A stretch of DNA of 64,000 bases, taken from positions 1,860,001-1,924,000 of the forward strand of contig JAMSLZ010000007.1 of the NCBI GenBank assembly GCA_026027325.1, written 5' to 3'. How positions within the stretch are numbered: the first letter of the stretch is position 1; each line of letters starts with the position of its first letter. Made by a program: the position numbers and the translations under genes. Positions 1 through 12,430 of this stretch are shown one piece after another. This DNA comes from Actinomucor elegans. Taxonomy: Eukaryota > Mucoromycota > Mucoromycetes > Mucorales > Mucoraceae. The notes beneath the pieces were generated by a model. The model ran no database searches. It worked only from the letters and a program-made list of their open reading frames with translations, and had not been told where the DNA came from.

Positions 1-278
1 TGTGACGGCTGATTTGTGACGGGTGTTGTGCTCTGACAGAAGATTCATGTTTGGAATAACTACCTATATATGGGAAATAAAGGGTCCTGATGGGTTACGA
101 ACCAAGTTATCGTGGTATATTTCATTTCATTATTATCGTTGTGGTAGTACCCATCCTCTTCCGATAGTCGCTGTCGGAACCTTTACATTAAGAATATTAT
201 TACTTTTCCCCCACTCTTCTGATTTCTTCTTCTTCTCTTCTTTTTCACTACTTCTCTACCTCTAAATACTAACCATCA
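1..278 (+). promoter_or_regulatory. Upstream region of urease gene
   Basis: No gene is visible here. A long CT-rich tract at about 215-262 lies directly before the urease ATG at 279; pyrimidine-rich leaders of this kind recur before other genes in the window. I see no convincing TATA box. Confidence 0.35.
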
Positions 279-3214
279 ATGCGCTTGATTCCGCGAGAAT
301 TGGATAAACTTTTATTACATCAAGGTAAAAATAACAAACATTGGAAACTTAATGCTACGGCACACTATATATAGTATAGACTGACGTTTCTATAGTGGGT
401 GCCCTTGCTCAGAAGCGATTAGCTCGAGGCGTAAAATTGAACTATGTTGAAACCATCGCGTTGTTATCGTCGCAGTTACTCGAGTTGATGCGCGATGGAT
501 GCTATTCTGTGTCACAGTTGATGGATTTGGGAAAACAAATGCTAGGAAGAAGACACGTATTACCAGATGTCATGGATATGGTGAAGGAAGTACAGGTGGA
601 AGGTACTTTTCCAGATGGAACGTATCTAGTGACGGTACATGACCCTATCTGTACGGATAACGGTAACCTAGAAATGGCGCTGTATGGTTCGTTTTATCCA
701 ATCCCAGATGAATCCAAGTTTGAACTGCCTTCACCTCGCACAAGAGAGGATGCTCCTGGGGCTATTATTGGTATGCCCGAACCAGTAGAATTGAACGTAG
801 GTAGAAAACGACTTTCCTTGACAGTAACAAATTACGGTGATAGAGCAATCCAGGTAACGTATAATAAGGTTTCATGCACACTATTTACTAAAGAAGGTTC
901 TTTCCATTAGGTTGGTTCTCATTTCCATTTCATCGAAGCAAACAAATTTTTAAACTTCAATCGTGCGCTTGCTTATGGAATGCGCCTTGATATACCTGCT
1001 GGTTCTGCTGTTCGCTTCGAACCTGGTGATTTCAAGACGGTAACATTAGTAGAGATTGGAGGCAAGAAGATTATATCAGGCGGTAACAATCTCGCATCAG
1101 GTCCAGTCGATATGATCAAATTGCCGGCTATTATTAACAACCTGACCTCCCTGGGCTTTATGCACGATGCTAATACGCCTCTACTCCCAAATGCGCCCCC
1201 ATACACGCTGGAACGCGACTATTATATTGATCATTATGGACCTACTACAGGCGATCTAGTGAGGTTGGGTGACACGAATCTATGGGCGCGTATTGAGCAT
1301 GATTTTACGGTTTATGGTGATGAATGTAAATTTGGCGGTGGCAAAGTGTTGCGGGAAGGCATGGGTCAAGCGACTTATGCTTGCGATAATGAAGTGTTGG
1401 ATTTGGTCATTACAAATGCCATAATTTTTGATTATACTGGGATTTACAAAGCTGATATTGGTATCAAGAAAGGAATCATTGTAGGCATTGGCAAGGCTGG
1501 TAATCCTGACGTGATGGACGGTGTTACTCCCGGTATGATTGTAGGAGCAGGTACTGAAGCACTAGCGGGCGAAGGCCAAATCTTTACTGCAGGTGCAATT
1601 GATTCTCATGTTCACTATATTTGTCCTCAGATGTGTTTTGAAGTAAGTTTCATATTCTATCTATGTGTAACTGAATCAGAAAACAATAGAACATTGTACA
1701 AAAAAGGCTAACAATAATACTTGATGATAGGCTTTAGCAAGCGGTATCACGACATTAATTGGAGGAGGCACTGGGCCCAATACTGGTACAAACGCTACCA
1801 CCTGTACTCCCGGAGATCATCATATTGAGATGATGATGCAAGCTACAGATGATATACCTCTCAACTTTGGCTTTACTGGCAAAGGCTGTTGTGCTACAAA
1901 AGAACCATTGGAAGAACAGATCAAAGCTGGATGCCTAGGTCTAAAGATTCACGAAGATTGGGGTGCAACCCCTGCAGCAATCAATGCTTGCATGGAAGTA
2001 TGCGACGAATACGACGTGCAGGTAATTAATAACAAACAAACGATAAATGCATCTTATTGACATTTTATTGTAGACTACTATTCATACGGATACCTTGAAC
2101 GAAGCTGGCTTTGTTGAATCTACTATTGCTGCGTTCAAAGGAAGAACTATCCATACTTATCACAGTGAAGGTGCTGGTGGTGGCCATGCTCCAGACAGTA
2201 ATGTATTCCTTTGTCATTATGTAGTCGTTGCTAATAGATATACATAGTTATCAGCGTCTGTTCAGAACCAAATGTATTGCCATCTTCTACAAATCCCACT
2301 CGTCCATTTACTGCCAACACACTCGATGAGCATATTGATATGCTTATGGTTTGCCATCATCTATCAAAGACAATTCCCGAGGATGTATCATTTGCTGAGA
2401 GTCGTATTCGCGCAGAAACTATTGCCGCAGAAGATGTATTGCACGATATTGGTGCAATCAGTATGATCAGTTCTGATTGTCAAGCCATGGGTCGTATTGG
2501 AGAAGTTGTATTAAGAACATGGAAGACAGCACACAAGATGAAACAGCAGCGTGGTAAGTTACCGGAAGATGAGGGCCATTTGGACGATAACTTTAGAATC
2601 AAACGTTACCTTGCAAAGTATACTATCAATGTGTAAGTTCTCATTCAATGATATTAAACATTACGGTTCACTAACCAACTGCGCAGCGCGCTTGCTCATG
2701 GTATTGGTCACCTGGTTGGTTCAATAGAAGTAGGCAAAGTAGCTGACCTTGTGGCATTCACGCCCGCCTTCTTTGGCAGCAAACCAGAACTCATTATGAA
2801 GAGTGGCATTATTGTTTGGGGTCAAATGGGTATGTTATTAATGAACACGACGAAACTAGAAAGACTAACGTTCATCATTGTTTAGGTGACGCGAATGGGT
2901 CCATTTCTACCACTGAACCAATCATTTCTAGACCAATGTATGGGTCTTACCCAGCCTCTTTATCCAAAAGCTGCATGGTGTTTGTATCTCAGATATCAGT
3001 AGATAGTGGGAAAATAGACTCTTATAAATTGAAAAAACGGGTTGAGCCCGTCAAAAACTGTCGAAATGTCAGTAAAAAAGATATGAAGCTGAACGATGCA
3101 ATGCCGTTGATATCTGTTGACCCCGAGACTTATGCTGTGACAGCAGACGGTGTGGAGTGTGTTTGTGATCCTGTATCCTCACTACCAATGACTCAATCTA
3201 TTTATTTATTCTAA
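279..3214 (+). CDS. Urease (fused gamma-beta-alpha, eukaryotic type)
   Basis: Nickel urease hydrolysing urea to ammonia and carbamate in the cytosol. Exons: 279-324, 396-853, 911-1642, 1731-2021, 2074-2197, 2248-2632, 2687-2829, 2886-3214. They sum to 2508 nt (835 aa), close to the ~840 aa of plant and fungal ureases. The gamma part starts [15 protein letters not shown]; the beta part carries [14 protein letters not shown] and [18 protein letters not shown]. In the alpha part I see the Ni-binding HVH (in [11 protein letters not shown]), [12 protein letters not shown] with the lysine that is carbamylated in the family (about residue 483), the active-site flap [13 protein letters not shown] (Cys about 586) and the usual C-terminal Leu-Phe. 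The 46-nt first exon gives the gamma N-terminus and fixes the start. No accessory genes (ureD/F/G type) lie nearby. All key residues appear intact. Confidence 0.97.
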
Positions 3215-3434
3215 ACCTTTTGACTAGAATGGGGTCAAAATACCAAGTTAAAAGCTACATATTATCACTACAATCTATAATATTCACTAGACAATCATTA
3301 AAACATAATTACACAATTCTAATATTCAGCTCTAGATTGGTTGAGGATTACTTTTAGTAAAGAACCGTATTAAAGGCTCTTTACTACTTGCTATTAATCA
3401 TGTAATACGTTCATTGTACTTTAGCTGTTTATGC

Positions 3435-3465
3435 AGTTGGTAGTTGGTAGTTGGTAGTTGGTAGT
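3435..3465. repeat. 7-bp tandem repeat (GTTGGTA, ~4 copies)
   Basis: Four near-perfect head-to-tail copies of GTTGGTA are directly visible about 220 bp after the urease stop codon. No function is implied; it is probably replication slippage. Confidence 0.8.
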
Positions 3466-5944
3466 AGTTCATTCAGCGCGTAGATTGCTAATTAAAATGG
3501 AGTAGTTTGCGTGAAATATATGTGTTTTACTGCCAATTCATCAACCATATAATATATCTGTTGCTATGTAAATGGATACGTATTCTGTTTGATAAAGCAT
3601 TTATCCTAAACATGCATTAATCCCCAAATACGAGATGGGACATGAATTCTAGGAATCATTCCAAGGGTATGCTCTAGTTAGAGCAAGAACTCATTTCAAA
3701 TACCGGCAAATCCATAGCATCCGGTTCGAAGGTATATATCTTTAGTCTCTATTTCTATTTTTTCATTAAAGTAGACCACGTAATCAAAAAAGGAGTAATT
3801 CTTCATATTGTGCGAGGAAAAGACAACAGATAGTGCTCTGTGCACATACTTTGTTCCTAATTAAATTAGATTTCCTTTTTTTAGAAGTATTTAATCAAGT
3901 AAGCTATCCATCATAGAAATATGTTCAAAAATATCATCACTTTATTATGTAACCGTATGAGCCTTGAGCACTAAAATATAGTTTTTATTATTGAAGAAAC
4001 AAAGTAGATTTTGTATTAGCATTTTATCAGAGAAAACTCAGAGTTTTAAAAGGAATGAAATAATATAATGTTTTCTACCATTCAACACAGAAGAAAATGG
4101 TATATAAATACTATAACTCAGTGCATTTTTTTTATATCTGGGTCTGATGGTATCATTTATTATGAGCTTCAGAAGACAATTGTATACTCTTGCCGTCAAA
4201 CATATAGATGAGCTCAAAGTACCACTTTTTTTAGAAGGCTGGTATGATTATCTTTGATTTCAAAAACTCTGACACTAGCAATTACTCCTTGATATCTAAT
4301 TCATCATCGCCAGTATTGCTTCTACTACTATAAAGTATCATCTGTCTAGATCATACCCACTTTTTTTTTTACTACAAAAATCATACATTCAGCCGCAGTA
4401 GGGGGGGGGGAGGACAGATATTGATCCGGTTCAAGTAACACCAAAGCACAGATGCTTTGAATTTCCATATGTACAATAAGCCTAGCTATATCAATAGGTT
4501 TGTTTTTTCTGTATGGGAACAGTACTTATACCATGACGTCCATTGATACTAGTACAAACACTGTCTTTTGTATTGCCGTTACTGAGCTTTAATACCTCAA
4601 AAGCCATATCGTTCTTCAATCTGTACGCCAATTGAATCATACAATCAATATCTGATCACGAAAATCAGACCAACAAAGGAGTACACTATAGTAACTTTGT
4701 TTTAGAGAAACCAATTAAATAAAGACCAGCCTTTTTTATTATCAAACTTGTAGAAAATTGGACTATTCTATAGCGAATCAGACAAAACCTGATTTCTGTA
4801 ATTTTGAATCTTGATTTGTTTATAGAAACAATTGCTCAAACAAGCTCAAGTTATAATTAGGTGTATTAAAGTTTTCAAATCTTTGTGTAGCACTACAGAT
4901 GAATCTATAATACAATGGCCTACGACTTTCATCAGTTGCATATATTTACAAAAGAAATAGTAAATGTCCCTGCTTTTTTAAGACGTTACTATATCATACA
5001 CAGCCGATAACCCCCCCCCCATCTCTATCGATCAAGTGTATCCATATCACAATCTTGTACGCTTCTTGACTTTGTGGGATAGTACTATGACTAATACAAC
5101 CTTGATGCTTTGCTTTATATTCATGGTTAAGAAAGCCAATACGTTTTGATAATTGCATAGTAGAGATTACGGGGTTACATGATTTAGATAAATACAGACA
5201 CGGCAGATAGACATTCTTCTGTTTGGAATCACCTAGCAGGAAACGAAGAGTACAAGATGTTAAAAAGGTTCATCTTTTACAATATCGTTGGAGATACAAC
5301 TCTTTAACGCTAAGGTAGCACATTCAATATTCAAGCCCAAAGAATTGGGCTTGAATGACTGCTAGAACGCAAGTCTAGATTAGTCCGGACCCATCAGTTT
5401 ATTATAAACATGATATCTGTTCGCTTCATTAGCAAGATATCGTGGTTGTCTGGTTTCATTTCATACTGAATATCTGATTACAAGAAGAATTATTTATGTA
5501 CAGCATTTAATTTAACAAGATTAGCACCTGTACCGATCCTTAGCAGCAAGATACTCCTATTCTTTCGAGTGTACCGAATCTCAAGGAGCTTACAACTCGA
5601 AACATTAGATCGATTGGATAGGAGACCAATGAGAGCCTCGTTTTGAAGTCAAACGGATTCACCAGTCACCATTTTCATTGGTGATGCTAGAGAACGACCC
5701 CCGAGGTATACTCATTGGATACAACATCTGAATATATTTTGCAAGAGTGTCACTGTGCTATAATCAGTTGGCTAATTTGCACGCGGTAATAATTATATTA
5801 ACGGCTATCTTATCATTTGTAAAACGCTGCCATATAGAAAGCCAACAAACGTGTATCTATTAAGAGATAAATATAAAACCTGATGTTCTATAGCAGTTGT
5901 TTATTTTATTTTTTCAAATTAGAGGTTAATAGCGCTCTTGCAAA

Positions 5945-6090
5945 GATGAGAAGCTTATCTTTTTCAAGTTTTGCGTCCACGCGGATGCAAGCCCACGTTT
6001 TGTTCGCACCCGCTCTTAGTCCATGTAAAGTTACTTAACTTAGCCGCGGAGTGTGTCTGACGAGCGGAGCAGATCCAATCCGTAAGGAAA
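5945..6090. ncRNA. Candidate structured RNA or GC-rich island
   Basis: In otherwise AT-rich DNA this ~145-bp block is clearly richer in GC and holds adjacent potential hairpins. One is CTTG-c-AAAGAT / ATCTTT-tt-CAAG with a 9-nt loop. The next is GCGTCC-ACGC-GGATGC, a 6-bp stem with a 4-nt loop. A third is the TCTG/CAGA pair around 6056-6072. CGCTC near the 5' end could pair with GAGCG near 6062. A T run follows at about 6098. I do not recognise U1-U6, U3, SRP, RNase P or tRNA signatures, so identity and strand are open. It could be an unrelated GC-rich remnant. Confidence 0.25.
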
Positions 6091-6654
6091 CATGCCATTT
6101 TTATTATCCAATTGAACTAGTCCTCAGTCTCCTTATTATCGACCTCGGAATGGGGTCTTGTAAAACAAAAATTAAAATAAAGTGGCTGAAAACACCACCG
6201 TTGAATAAATAATTCTTCAAAAAAATAAAATAAAAAAAAAGTTGGAAGGTCAAGTTACACTTGAGCTAAATCAAGCTCCAGGTATTGAATTGAAACACTC
6301 CGCTTACAGACAGAGTTTCCTTTTAGTAGGAGCCTTTTCTTTGATTCAGTTTCGTTATCTGATCTTTTTTGTTTTGTCAATCACATCAGTAATGGCGTAA
6401 GCCTTGCATTTCTTTTAAAAGCCTATATTTTAAAAATATTCAAACTTGCGGGCGGAATATCAAGGATTCGTAGCACGTTCAGTTACGATTTTAATAATTT
6501 CTGAGACTGAAACTTGAATACTAGGATAGGGGAATCAAATAAGCTCCTGGATTCCAAAGATATGAAGAGATATATGTTTGAGTGGAATGCTTTTAATTAT
6601 GCAAATGTATTAATCATTAAGTATCTAAAGGAAGAAAAAAAAAGTTGATTGGGT

Positions 6655-7331
6655 TTAAATAAAGATGGCTTCTTTTAAAGAGTTATAAGCCGTTTCCAAA
6701 TCATCGTTGACAATAATATGATCATAAGCACCAGGAATGGCACCGTATTCCAATTCCTTCTTGGCAGCAGCCAAACGGGCCAAAACAGCCTCTTCCTTTT
6801 CAGTGCCACGTCCACGAAGACGTTGCTCCAAGACCTCAACACTGGGAGGTTGGACAAAGATATATTTGGGATTCAAATTGGTCTTCTTGACAGACTGGAC
6901 GCCTTGCATATCAATATCAAGCATACACACTTTACCAGCAGCAACGACATCCTCAACAGCCTTGATTGAAGTACCTAAATCACATTGCTCATAAGCTAAA
7001 GGGTTTGAAACTTCACTATTTCTTCACTGTACCATACATGTTTCCAGAGAAAGTAGCACTCTCAATGAATTTACCCTCTTCAACTTCCTTGATCATACTC
7101 TCTTTTTCAACAAAGTGATAATCCTTGCCATCAACTTCTCCAGGACGAGGCTTACGTGTAGTATCTACATAAGAGTAAGTGTCGCGTCCTGGACTTTCAG
7201 ATCACGTCAAACTTACGAGAAATACTGAAACCAAAAGTACTGGGATATTCGCTAAAGAGGCGCTTCAACAAGGTAGACTTGCCTGAACCAGAAGGTCCAG
7301 AGATTACGAAAATCTTGCTAGCAGTTTGCAT
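6655..7331 (-). CDS. Guanylate kinase
   Basis: Phosphorylates GMP (and dGMP) with ATP to GDP. Exons on the minus strand: 7331-7217, 7164-7033, 6974-6655; 567 nt, 188 aa, the usual length for the soluble enzyme. Residues 12-19 form the P-loop GPSGSGKS. The GMP-binding segment [20 protein letters not shown] spans the first splice junction and GNMYGTS spans the second, which confirms both introns (52 and 58 nt). The LID-type arginines fall in [14 protein letters not shown] chose the ATG at 7331 because the P-loop then sits at the family-typical distance. An in-frame ATG at 7415 would add 28 residues ([10 protein letters not shown]...) with no family counterpart. Confidence 0.95.
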
Positions 7332-7924
7332 CTTGATCCAGATTATATATATAAAAAAAAAGCCCTTACCCTTCATACCTGAAGGCTTGAAAGGCGTTCC
7401 TTGTAAAGCAGTCACGACATTTACATATCAAAGTCCGTCTGTCCTGAAAATAGTAGGCGAACCTAACCTCTTAGATACTTGGGAGCTGTAGTACAAATAG
7501 GATACAGCCAAAACAAAACGAATGTTTTTAAAGATGAAGGTATGAAACTTGTTCAATCAATCAGATATTGAACCTTTTTTTTTCTGGATTTTATATTACG
7601 GTAAGCGTGATGTTCACACCATTTATTCGCAGTTGGATCATTGCCATTGGAATAAGTGCTTCTTTTTTTTTTCTGCAAAGCTTAATATGAAAGTAGAAAA
7701 GAAAAAAGAAATGGAGCTTCAAGGTCTAGAACTCCACGGGGACACGAGACGGGTATCCGCTGTAGTAGGAATACCCTTGACGTGGGCACAGTGCCACAAC
7801 GAAAATCTTCTAAGCAGGGACTTTAAATCGGGATTGCACAGGCACCATTCATATAAATACCTTTATTTTTTTTTATAAAAAAAAAGAGGTTCTTCCTTTT
7901 CATTTTACATCCCGTTTCTCTTAT
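7332..7924 (+). promoter_or_regulatory. Divergent promoter region, guanylate kinase / orphan gene
   Basis: Contains the upstream regions of the minus-strand guanylate kinase and the plus-strand small gene at 7925. A TATA-like ATATAAATA at 7851-7859 lies about 70 bp before the 7925 ATG, followed by A- and CT-rich leader sequence. The stretch 7715-7840 is GC-richer than its surroundings and may hold upstream elements; I recognise none. Confidence 0.45.
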
Positions 7925-8218
7925 ATGTCTCGATTTACAGAACACTTTGATATTGATGCTAGTCAATTCATCTATGCCCAAACATTATCATCACCATCAA
8001 AAGCATCGTTTTTGTCCATGTCTTCCTCGGAATCAAGTTCTGCTCAACCAAAACCTATTTTGACGCACTCGTATAGCTCTTTTGAAAGCAATTCAACAAT
8101 GCCTCCATCACCTACTAGTTTTGAACGAGAAGAAAAGCCATTATCTACAAAACTAAAGCGTTTCCTTACTACAATGTCCAAAAAGAAGAAGCGATCCATG
8201 TCAAACCACTCTCAATAA
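7925..8218 (+). CDS. Small orphan protein, Ser-rich with basic C-terminus
   Basis: Single-exon gene of 97 aa that I do not recognise. The N-terminus (MSRFTEHFDIDASQFIY) looks like a short conserved motif. The middle is Ser/Pro-rich, including SMSSSESSSAQPKP, and the C-terminus is a Lys-rich helix, LKRFLTTMSKKKKRSMS, which could be nuclear-localising or membrane/RNA-binding. Support for a real gene comes from a good TATA-like element about 70 bp upstream, a CT-rich leader ending directly at the ATG, and AT-rich 3' flank with poly(A)-like signals. There are no introns, unlike nearly all neighbours. A small stress-responsive or regulatory protein is possible but this is a guess. Confidence 0.6.
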   Translation: MSRFTEHFDIDASQFIYAQTLSSPSKASFLSMSSSESSSAQPKPILTHSYSSFESNSTMPPSPTSFEREEKPLSTKLKRFLTTMSKKKKRSMSNHSQ

Positions 8219-8847
8219 CCAATCATATCCACTTTTATATATATATATTATTCTTTGTACATATGCTAATATTCTATACTTTACACTCTATCCAAAAATT
8301 ATAATAATAATGCTTAATTCTCTACCCAAAAAAAAAAAAAAAACTGCTTAATAGTAAATTTGTTTGCTGAGTTCTTTGATACCAATCATGTTTACGCTGA
8401 AGCACCTGATTTCAGGCAGTAAGACCATATTTTTCATATTCGTCCGAAGTTCCCACCGAGTCATTTTACTATTGTAAACCTGTCAAAGACCAATAGTTCC
8501 CTATTATTAGATTTCATTTAATCGTCGTTTTATATATTTTCATTGGGTAGGTCTCTTTTACAAAATCAAGGCTAAATTGAGTCTCCATTCACTGGATCAA
8601 ATTCGTCGATCATTCTATTAATACAGTCAAATAAGAAATAAAGGGGATTCCTACGTCATTTCTTCGGTACAAACTTTTATTTTTTATTGTAGTTTATATC
8701 CGGTCAATTCATCGTAGTGGCGTGCTTTATGGTACAATTTCGCGTTACAGATCATTTAAGTTTGGGCTTAGCTTCTCACGCATCGCCAAGTAGCCTGATT
8801 CCAAATTCTTGACGATTGAGGGCTTGAATTTGCCGTTGGTTCCCTGA

Positions 8848-8886
<39 letters not shown>

Positions 8887-10614
8887 ATGAGATCGAGATC
8901 TATCCATCATATAAACAAGTGAAAATAAATCTTCTATTAAACCAAGAAAGTGAATCAGCTTTTATAGAATGATCCTGGCTGGTCTCTGTTTCCTGTGTAA
9001 CTAATGTTAAGTCGATCTGTTATGATCCACTCGAATAAAAGATAATCATATAGCGTCTGCATTCTTTTTTACATTGTGACTTTTGGAGAATATACTTGCA
9101 TCATTGATTCACAGATGTACTGAAATCAACTCGACACGTAAAGGGTACTCGAAAGTATGCAATTGTACCTATATAGATCAATATTAAACTAAAGTATAGA
9201 TTTGATTGCTAAACAAAACCAGCTGTCTCTCCTTTTTTTTTGGGATACCAATTAATTTTGGTAGCTGTACGATAAGTTTGACAAATATTATAAGCCTGCA
9301 TCATCAATATAGCATATTTATGCTCTGGAACCGGGTCAAAACGAAGCAAAATCAATCACCAAAGTCAATCCTTAAATAAAGATTCCAGTAGATGCGACAG
9401 CTCATTCTGAACATCAACTATCTATATAATGCAACATTTGCTGGAGATCGATTATGAGGTCTAGAGATGCTGAACAAAGAATCAGAATAATGCCTGGGGA
9501 GCCCTCTTTCGATCTCCGATCAATCTTTAGCATTTATTTTGAGAGTATAAACGGCGTTTAAAGGTATGGTTCAAACTGAACTTTCATAGGATTGTAATGT
9601 AGAGGCAATAATCTGGATTATTTATAAGGCCACTTCCCAAAAAGGTAATCGTATTTGAAGTTTCAATAGAGCTTGTTCCTAAGTGATGAGATTATAACTT
9701 GTAGCGAGTATACGTACACAAGTATTATCTTGACAGAAATATAAATCAGAATGAGTTTGCAATAAAATAAAAATGTGTCTCTTCCACTTCTAAAAAGCTG
9801 ATGTTTGATTAGACTTCCGTAGCTTTTGGAATGTGCTAATTATAGTCAAAAAGTTGAAAAAGTGCAGAATTCTATAAGTTGTTAGGAATATACAGGCCCC
9901 GATATAACAGGATATTGGTAAAGGACTAGTGGCTTTTTAAAAATACTCAATTATCTCAAGCGTTAGAATACGTTGCATCTCCATCCATTTTTAACAGCCT
10001 CTCAGAGTTACTTCTGAACATGATGGCATTATTCTGAGAGCTAAAGCATCCCCGTTGTCAAAAGCTCCTTTCTTCATACTAAACTTAACCTTTAGATAAA
10101 ATCCTTTCATTGGGTTTAAGAAGGAAGACTATGGGGAAAGGCATACACATCTGATCCTCTTTCCTCAATGTAATTTCAAATAACTTTTACAAGTTTATGC
10201 ATAGGAGCAAGGTTATCCATGATGATATAATATTTCTTCAAAATCATTTTTATCCAGAACAGTGTTTTTTAAATAATCCTGTTATATTCACTATGGTTTA
10301 TGGGTCCATGCATAACTTAGTCCTCCAAGTCAATTAAATTGGCAGCGCTCTTCATTTACATGGAATTGCAAAACAACAATAGCTACATGTTGAAGAAGGA
10401 TAGAGCGGGTGCGTTCTTATCTAGAGACATTCCTACGTTGCACATTATCAAATAATATAACTATTGAAGAGTGTCATAAATTTAAACATCATTTTAAAGC
10501 ACAGGCTACTGTTGATCATTTGGGTTCATCTGGCAGTTGCTTGTTTTTAATGAATGAAAAAAAAAAAAAAAAAAAAAAGAACAGTTAGTCATGGACTTTC
10601 TCTTCTTTAGAAAT
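8219..10614. other. Gene-poor intergenic region
   Basis: No supportable coding sequence. Contains a poly(A) tract of about 33 bp at 8851-8883, a second poly(A) run of about 20 bp near 10558-10578, and an isolated reverse-strand tail of the dispersed repeat family at 9381-9415. Otherwise it is AT-rich unique-looking sequence. Confidence 0.6.
9381..9415 (-). repeat. Dispersed repeat family, tail fragment
   Basis: The reverse complement carries TTCAGAATGAGCTG followed by GCATCTACTGGAATC, matching the right half of the dispersed repeat seen at 37630-37707. Confidence 0.55.
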
Positions 10615-12430
10615 ACTTATGGTGGGGAACAAGAGGGCAGATCACTGTCTGAAGAATCACAATCTTCGTTATAGTCCGTATCATTTAAAAAACCCTCCAT
10701 TTCTTTGGCAAAATCATCAATTTCTTTCGCTCAAATTGAACAATTTAGACATAAATGATGGCATCGTCGAAGTGAAAATAACAGGTGCAGCATAAATCTG
10801 TATATAGGTCTTAACACGGAAAACAAATACATCCTATATGAGCATACTGATAGAGCAAAATATAAATCCTGTCTTTGTAAAAGTGAAAACCAATAACGTG
10901 AGGCATATTGCTGTTCGGAAACAAGAAGTGCCTTTCTTGACAATAATCGCCTTGAACATATACTTGGGGTTATTCTGAAATCTTGCTTCGATCTTTGTAA
11001 TAGCTCTGATTCTCAGCAGCAATACAAGGAAGATATACCTCTACCAGCATGAAATCTAGGTTTAACTTTGTAATCCCAATGATGCCATCAATGTTAGGCC
11101 CAGGTAATCCTGTATCATCTTTTGGAAGCATGATATTTTTGTGTTCTTTAATCATAAGCAACTTTTGCCTTTCATGTTCTAAACTGAAATGAGGTTTGTA
11201 GGGTTTTAGTGTCAGATCGATTCATGGCGTAACGAATTCGGGTTCTGTCATTTCTTCATAGTCAGTTGATCAAGATACATTGATTAGTCACAACACATAA
11301 CAGTTTACCAAATTTGATGATACTTTTTTTTGAATGACTCGTCATCAACAAGATTGTCGTACAGCATTTTCTTCAAGATCTTTCAAAGATCCACAATGTC
11401 TCTCGTGAGTATTTTCTTGGCGTAGGGTTTTACTTGATTGCGTTTCATGCCATTAAAGCTGAGATAACCTTTCATATATTCCTCAAGTTTTACATCATCT
11501 TCAACACCATTTTCCGAATTATAAGCACCATATTTAATAAGGTCAATGATATCATAATACAAACGGTTACGAGTAAAATAGTCAGATAACTAAATTATAA
11601 GGGTAATAGAATGGTACCAAATTAAAGATTACTGATATATATATATATGTAATCCCGTGTTTGTATAATTTTATTAATAGACCCTTATTTCTCTTATCCA
11701 TTGTGGATGCTTCTTCAAAAAACAATGATTCTATTTTTTTTAAGAAAAAGACCTGCTGTTGGTTGACAGCATTTGATTTTACATTTATTTTTCTTTCGGA
11801 GTACCAAGCTGAAAAAAAGCAGGTTTGACCATGACTTTAATTTAAAGGATCTTGAACATCTACCCTATACGTCAATTCAAGTATTTATCTGCTCTTGCTG
11901 TTCGCAAATGACTTGTTTACTGGATAGCGCGTAAAATTCATATTGAGTATGTATCCTCTTACAGAAAATGTCAGAAATGCTGTTATACCTGCTTGTTGTT
12001 GTTCAGGTCATATATGGAACATGCGGAGCACCAAAAGCGCTTTAGGTTCTTCCATGTTACCTCTTTGTCGTATCTTATGTTTACAATGTTCCGTTTCTGG
12101 CTAATGACGAGTTCAGAAGCTTTAAATACATTAAAATAAGCCACAAATTCATGCACTCTGTCTACCATTTGGAAAAAAATTGGGGGAGGAAGAACCTCTT
12201 TCATCAGTAAGCATCTGGTGGCCATCAGTGCGGTTTTCTCATCAATATGGTGCACGCACTACATAAATCGGATAAACCAAAGCAGTTTCTGCATGGAGTT
12301 GAATGTGGAGGCGCATGTCTGTTGTTCTGTGGCTGAACTATTTACTGGCTAGTTCTATCTCTGCAGCTTTCAGGACGGTGGTTCTACTTCTGCTTTTGAT
12401 CCCTTTGATGTTATAATAACGAAAATAAAA
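10615..12430 (-). pseudogene. Decayed protein-coding gene remnant, unknown family
   Basis: On the minus strand several short open stretches in different frames read like pieces of one protein. They include MHHIDEKTALMATRCLLM with WKNLKRFWCSACSIYDLNN (11983-12255), MIKEHKNIMLPKDDTGLPGP with IDGIIGITKLNLDFMLVEVY (10970-11161), then FQNNPKYMFKAIIVKKG and AAPVIFTSTMPSFMSKLF. The last piece is an acidic C-terminus, EIDDFAKEMEGFLNDTDYNE, closing with ...SCSPP and a stop near 10620. Frame changes and stops between them argue for decay rather than introns, since I found no consistent splice sites. I do not recognise the family. It may be a degenerate member of a multi-copy gene or transposon-borne gene. 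Exact limits are uncertain. Confidence 0.45.

Larger units (their letters stand above)
3215..6654. other. Gene-poor intergenic region
   Basis: AT-rich stretch of 3.4 kb with no supportable gene. It holds a short tandem repeat of the 7-mer GTTGGTA at 3435-3465, a G run near 4400, a C run near 5010, poly(A/T) runs, and the GC-richer hairpin island described separately at 5945-6090. The short ORFs show no family resemblance. Confidence 0.6.

Noticed and set aside
3435..3465. CRISPR-like or telomere-like array from the GTTGGTA repeats
   Set aside because: Only about four contiguous 7-bp units with no spacers, and not the TTAGGG- or TTGTGG-type telomere unit; a simple tandem repeat.
3660..3740. 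Possible tRNA: GCTCTAGTTAGAGC looks like a D-arm and GGTTCGA follows about 45 bases later
   Set aside because: The T-arm does not pair, no acceptor stem closes, and there is no consistent anticodon arm.
7332..7415. N-terminal extension of guanylate kinase from the in-frame ATG at 7415, or a 5' intron 7332-7369
   Set aside because: The extension has no counterpart in the family, and the 38-nt candidate intron would break the frame with that upstream ATG.
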